Of a stretch of 7,868 nucleotides of DNA, positions 5,929 through 7,868 are shown piece by piece. The position numbers and the translations under genes were made by a program. The notes beneath the pieces were generated by a model. The model was not told where the DNA came from. It made no database searches and worked only from the letters and a program-made list of their open reading frames with translations. The stretch's first letter is position 1. Each line of letters starts with the position of its first letter. Source of the stretch: an uncultured Clostridia bacterium (GTDB lineage: Bacteria; Bacillota; Clostridia; Christensenellales; Aristaeellaceae); the NCBI GenBank assembly GCA_946042585.1, contig CAMGDO010000031.1, positions 1-7,868 on the forward strand, in the 5' to 3' direction.

Positions 5929-6695
5929 CATGCATCCAGCATCAGGCGGCGCACCGCCTCCGCCACGCCGCCCCTGCCGCAGGGCGCCGTCACCTGATCG
6001 CAGGCCAGCAGCAGCTTGTCGCAGGCGTTGGCCATCGCCACACCCACGCCGGCACAGCGGATCATATCCAGATCATTGATGCTGTCCCCCACGGCAATGC
6101 TGTTTTCCAGCGGCACGTCCAGCATGGCGCATACGCGTCTGAGGCCCCGTCCCTTGCCGTGGCCGTGCAGCACCGCTTCATAATAGCCATTTTGCTCCAG
6201 CAGATCAAAGTATGGAGAAAGCACACTGCGTTCCCACGCTGTCGCCTGACCAAAGACCGTGAGCTTGGATACCCGCGCGTGCGGGAAACGCACCCGGAAG
6301 TCATCCGGCGAGGTCAGCAGCGGATACGGCTCACTTGCGCGGCCGAACATATAGTTGCATTCCTCCGCTTCAAAAATACAGCTGTTGCCCGCAGCGGCAA
6401 AAAAGGCCGCAAGCACCTCGTCAAGCACATCGTGCGCAATCACATCGGCAAACACCGTTTTGCCGCCCATGACCAGGTGCGTGCCGCAGCCCATCAGAAA
6501 GCCGTCCAGATAATCCGCATCCCGAAGCACCTCAGGCAGAAATCCCTGCGCACGGCCCGTATTGATGAAGACATAGTGCCCGCGCCGTCTGGCTTCGCGC
6601 AGCGCCGCGATATCCTGCGCGCAGGGGGGCTTGGCGCTGTCCCGCAGCAGCGTCCCGTCAATATCCAGAAAAACCGCGCGCGGGCCGTCCTTCAT
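5928..6695 (-). CDS. HAD-superfamily Cof-type phosphatase (HAD-IIB)
   Basis: The 255-residue product (Cof-type family about 250-290) is a cytosolic magnesium-dependent phosphatase, probably acting on a small phosphorylated metabolite such as a sugar phosphate or flavin precursor. All four HAD motifs are visible: motif I D11-I-D13-G-T (nucleophile D11), motif II threonine T46 in INTGR, motif III K181 in HGKGRGL, and motif IV G203-D204-S-I-N-D208-L-D210. The cap domain lies between motifs II and III (about 80-180), the C2B type. The tail CAGVGVAMANACDKLLLACDQVTAPCGRGGVAEAV is typical of Cof proteins. The frame is open upstream to 6803, but that part is low in similarity and runs into mgtE; the start at 6695 has GGGAGG 7 bases away and gives the usual short lead to motif I. 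It follows the mgtE stop by 43 bases, so the two are probably co-transcribed. The exact substrate cannot be told. Confidence 0.93.
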   Translation of the reverse strand: MKDGPRAVFLDIDGTLLRDSAKPPCAQDIAALREARRRGHYVFINTGRAQGFLPEVLRDADYLDGFLMGCGTHLVMGGKTVFADVIAHDVLDEVLAAFFAAAGNSCIFEAEECNYMFGRASEPYPLLTSPDDFRVRFPHARVSKLTVFGQATAWERSVLSPYFDLLEQNGYYEAVLHGHGKGRGLRRVCAMLDVPLENSIAVGDSINDLDMIRCAGVGVAMANACDKLLLACDQVTAPCGRGGVAEAVRRLMLDA

Positions 6696-6738
6696 TCTTT
6701 GTCCTCCCCTTTGGTTGCTTTGGTGAAAATCAGACGTG

Positions 6739-7825
6739 TCATGCCACGCCAAGCAGCATTCCGGCAAAGCCGCAGAAAATGAGCAGCGACAGCGCGTCCA
6801 CAATGGTCGTGATAAAGGGGCTGGCCATCACTGCCGGGTCAAAGCCCAGCTTCTCCGCCAGCAGCGGCATCGTGCAGCCGATGAGCTTGGCGATGACGAC
6901 CACCGCGCACAGCGTCAGCGAAATCGTCAGCGCAATCAGCACGCTCACATGCTCCACCAGAAGCAGCTTTACAAAGTTCGCCGCCGCCAGCGTCACGCCG
7001 CACAAAACGGATACGCGGCCTTCCTTCCACCAGACCCTGAAAATATCACTGAATGCCACTTCGCCCAGCGACAGGCCGCGAATGACCGTAACCGAGGACT
7101 GGCTGCCGCAGTTGCCGCCGGTACCCATCAGCATGGGAATGGCCGCCGTAAGCGCAATGGACGCGCTGAGCACGCCCTCAAAGTGCGTGATGATCATGCC
7201 CGTGAAGGTGGCCGACAGCATCAGCAAAAGCAGCCAGGGAATACGACTTCTCCAGATTTCAAACACGCCCGTCTTCAGATACGGCTTGTCGCCCGGGGCG
7301 ATAGCCGCCATCTTGCTGATGTCCTCGGTGGCCTCTTCCTCAATGACGTCGATGGCATCGTCAACCGTCACGATGCCCACCAGGCGCTCTTCCTTGTCCA
7401 CCACGGGCAGAACGTTCAGGTCGTATACGCTGAACAGATGCGCCACCGTCTCCTGATCCTCCTGGGTGGTGACGGAAATGACGTTGCTGATCATCAGGTT
7501 TTCCATGGTTTCGTCATCGGGCGCCATCAGGATGGAGCGCAGCGTGACCACGCCCAGCAGATGCCGTCCCTGGTCGATGACATAGCAGGTATATACCGTT
7601 TCCTTGTCCATGCCCGTGCGGCGGATGGACAAAATGGCGTCTGCCGCCGTCATATGCGGACGCAGCGCCACAAACTCCGTGGTCATCAGGCTGCCGGCGC
7701 TGTCCTCCGGATACTGCAGCAGCTCATTGATACTGCGGCGCATCTCGGGATCGGCCTGCGCCAGAATGCGGCGCACGACATTGGCGGGCATCTCCTCCAC
7801 GATGTCCACCGCGTCGTCCATATAC
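6739..7825 (-). CDS. mgtE: Magnesium transporter MgtE, N-terminus missing
   Basis: MgtE is a homodimeric inner-membrane Mg2+ channel gated by cytosolic Mg2+. The visible 361 residues (family about 450, so roughly 90 are missing) begin in the superhelical N domain (DDAVDIVEEMPANVVRRIL). Two CBS domains follow (about 45-105 and 108-165 of the fragment; GVVTLRSILMA and VGIVTVDDAIDVIEEEATEDI), then the plug helix region and five membrane segments (starting about 195, 222, 273, 295 and 340). The pore family motif PMLMGTGGNCGSQSS is at 230-244. The last helix has DPAVMASPFITTIVDAL; D343 matches the pore aspartate known from the Thermus thermophilus protein (D432). The real sequence stops at 7825, where an Illumina adapter begins. 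An apparent ATG at 7854 giving MGSEMCIRDR is encoded by the adapter and is not part of the protein. No Mg2+ riboswitch can be assessed because the 5' end is absent. Confidence 0.95.
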
Positions 7826-7868
7826 CTGTCTCTTATACACATCTCCGAGCCCACGAGACGTAGAGGAA
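7826..7868. other. Illumina Nextera adapter and index (sequencing artefact)
   Basis: Bases 7826-7844 read CTGTCTCTTATACACATCT, the 19-base Tn5 mosaic end used in Nextera libraries. CCGAGCCCACGAGAC (7845-7859) is the read-2 side adapter. GTAGAGGA (7860-7867) fits an i7 index (N712 as I recall the kit list), and the final A is the first base of the next adapter part. This is read-through into adapter left at a contig end, not genomic DNA and not a natural transposon. Confidence 0.98.

Noticed and set aside
6696..6803. Upstream extension of the HAD phosphatase to 6803
   Set aside because: It would overlap the mgtE 3' end, its residues (Cys/Arg/Trp rich) do not fit the family, and GGGAGG lies just before the ATG at 6695.
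1..7825. CRISPR arrays, tRNA or rRNA genes, insertion sequences, phage or defence genes
   Set aside because: None was seen on either strand; no regularly spaced repeats, cloverleaf-like segments or transposase/defence domains are present.
7826..7844. Tn5 transposon end as evidence of a natural mobile element
   Set aside because: The mosaic end is followed by Nextera adapter and index, so it is library chemistry and not an insertion in the genome.
6736..7863. Plus-strand open frame opposite mgtE
   Set aside because: It is a His/Gln/Arg-rich shadow frame whose end is encoded by the sequencing adapter.

Overview
The window is about 7.8 kb of ordinary chromosomal DNA from what looks like a Gram-positive anaerobe of the class Clostridia. 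The coding DNA is moderately GC-rich. Nearly every gene has a strong AGGAGG-type ribosome binding site. The ribosomal proteins read like clostridial ones, for example L22 has a charged N-terminal extension. Genus or family cannot be fixed from this sequence alone. The last 43 bases are not genomic: they are an Illumina Nextera adapter with an index, so the right edge is the end of an assembled contig.

Layout. Positions 1-4362 (minus strand) hold the promoter-proximal part of the S10 ribosomal protein operon in canonical order, reading right to left: rpsJ (S10), rplC (L3), rplD (L4), rplW (L23), rplB (L2), rpsS (S19), rplV (L22), rpsC (S3) and the first 63 codons of rplP (L16), which is cut by the left edge. 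The genes are packed with gaps of 2-29 bases and one overlap (rplD/rplW, TAATG). Positions 4363-4916 are a gene-free, 554-base divergent regulatory region. It holds a strong minus-strand promoter (4603-4631), a roughly 234-nt leader for the S10 operon that can fold into five stem-loops, an AT-rich middle with a possible small terminator, and a near-consensus plus-strand promoter (4823-4851).

Positions 4917-5804 (plus strand) encode a 295-residue stand-alone acyltransferase-fold protein related to the catalytic domain of 2-oxo acid dehydrogenase E2 / chloramphenicol acetyltransferase. The usual HRxxDG active-site motif reads ERVCEG. A perfect 13-bp terminator hairpin follows (5819-5850) and probably serves both converging transcription units. 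Positions 5928-7825 (minus strand) carry a likely two-gene unit: a 5'-truncated mgtE magnesium transporter/channel, then a Cof-type HAD phosphatase.

The S10 genes together build ribosomal subunits and are expected to be co-transcribed and translationally coupled. The E2-like gene and the mgtE-HAD pair have no obvious functional link to them. I do not see a new multi-gene system here. The points most worth following up are the structured S10 leader, the E2-like protein with a replaced catalytic histidine, and the adapter contamination, which creates a false N-terminus on mgtE.
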